Below the pieces are notes generated by a model. That model saw only the letters and a list, made by a program, of their open reading frames with translations. It ran no database searches and was not told the DNA's origin. DNA of 15,125 bases from Nitrospirae bacterium CG2_30_53_67 (GTDB lineage Bacteria; CG2-30-53-67): assembly GCA_001873285.1 (NCBI GenBank), contig MNYV01000079.1, forward strand, positions 1 through 15,125. Direction: 5' to 3'. The position numbers and the translations under genes are program-made. Positions 15,022 to 15,125 of this stretch are shown piece after piece; position 1 is the stretch's first letter; every line of letters begins with the position of its first letter.

Positions 15022-15066
15022 AAAATAGGGACAGCGCCCATTTTACTTGACTGAACAAGTAAAGTG
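15022..15066 (+). repeat. GGGACAG sequence with long hairpin; possible REP/RAYT-type element edge
   Basis: AAAATAGGGACAG (15022-15034) is followed by an 11-bp hairpin: CATTTTACTTG (15039-15049) pairs with CAAGTAAAGTG (15056-15066), with one T-G wobble, around the loop ACTGAA. No T-run follows, so it is not a standard terminator. ATAGGGACAG-type ends are, as I recall, common beside IS200-like (Y1/RAYT) transposase genes in such bacteria; no transposase is within the window. The last 59 bases show nothing else. Confidence 0.4.
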
Positions 15067-15125
15067 AAACATGCGGTTGAGGTCTTTGATTTTGCTCTAT
15101 GAAATGTCAAGATTCAGGACCCTCG

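Overview
The window looks like chromosomal DNA of an anaerobic, sulfur-cycle type bacterium, most likely a member of the former Deltaproteobacteria (Desulfobacterota) or a neighbouring phylum. This is an inference from gene style only: a sigma54-dependent NtrC-type activator, several stand-alone receiver proteins, an SLC13-type anion permease with TrkA_C domains, and a TauE/SafE exporter paired with a DUF1634-like small membrane protein. GC is moderate to high except in parts of the restriction-type gene and in some intergenic stretches. No rRNA, tRNA, CRISPR array or complete insertion sequence was seen.

Positions 1-5691 hold a regulatory and transport block. A 5'-truncated NtrC-family activator (1-1254) is followed by two tandem TGTTGCA-type sites 20 bp apart and a textbook -24/-12 promoter. 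That promoter drives an unusual protein (1420-2196) with three copies of a FAEAGE-type helical motif ahead of a degenerate universal-stress-protein domain. Next comes an SLC13-family permease (2477-4282). Convergent to it, with only 2 nt between stop codons, is a two-gene operon on the minus strand: TauE/SafE (4726-5691) then the DUF1634-like protein (4285-4698). The TauE gene has a good sigma70 promoter and, just downstream of it, a palindrome nearly identical to the site in front of the sigma54 promoter. This suggests one regulator controls both.

Positions 5970-9804 encode a signalling cassette: a membrane histidine kinase with a periplasmic sensor region, a single-domain response regulator, and a cytoplasmic protein that keeps the phospho-accepting histidine but has lost the ATP-binding motifs (Spo0B/ChpT-like in logic). 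A strong terminator and a new promoter follow, then two more single-domain response regulators. The first of these ends in the same FAEAGE-type motif found three times in the 1420-2196 protein, which physically links the signalling cassette to the transport block. Together these genes look like a phosphorelay that adjusts anion transport through an uncharacterised motif-bearing protein; the link is inference.

Positions 9805-15125 are an accessory region: a frameshifted RelE/HigB-like toxin remnant, a small hypothetical protein, and a very large (1493 aa) Eco57I-type gamma-class DNA adenine methyltransferase. Its PD-(D/E)XK-like segment appears to lack the catalytic E-x-K, and its specificity region is clearly AT-richer than the methylase core. 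The window closes with a GGGACAG sequence and a near-perfect hairpin that may mark the edge of a REP/RAYT-type element.
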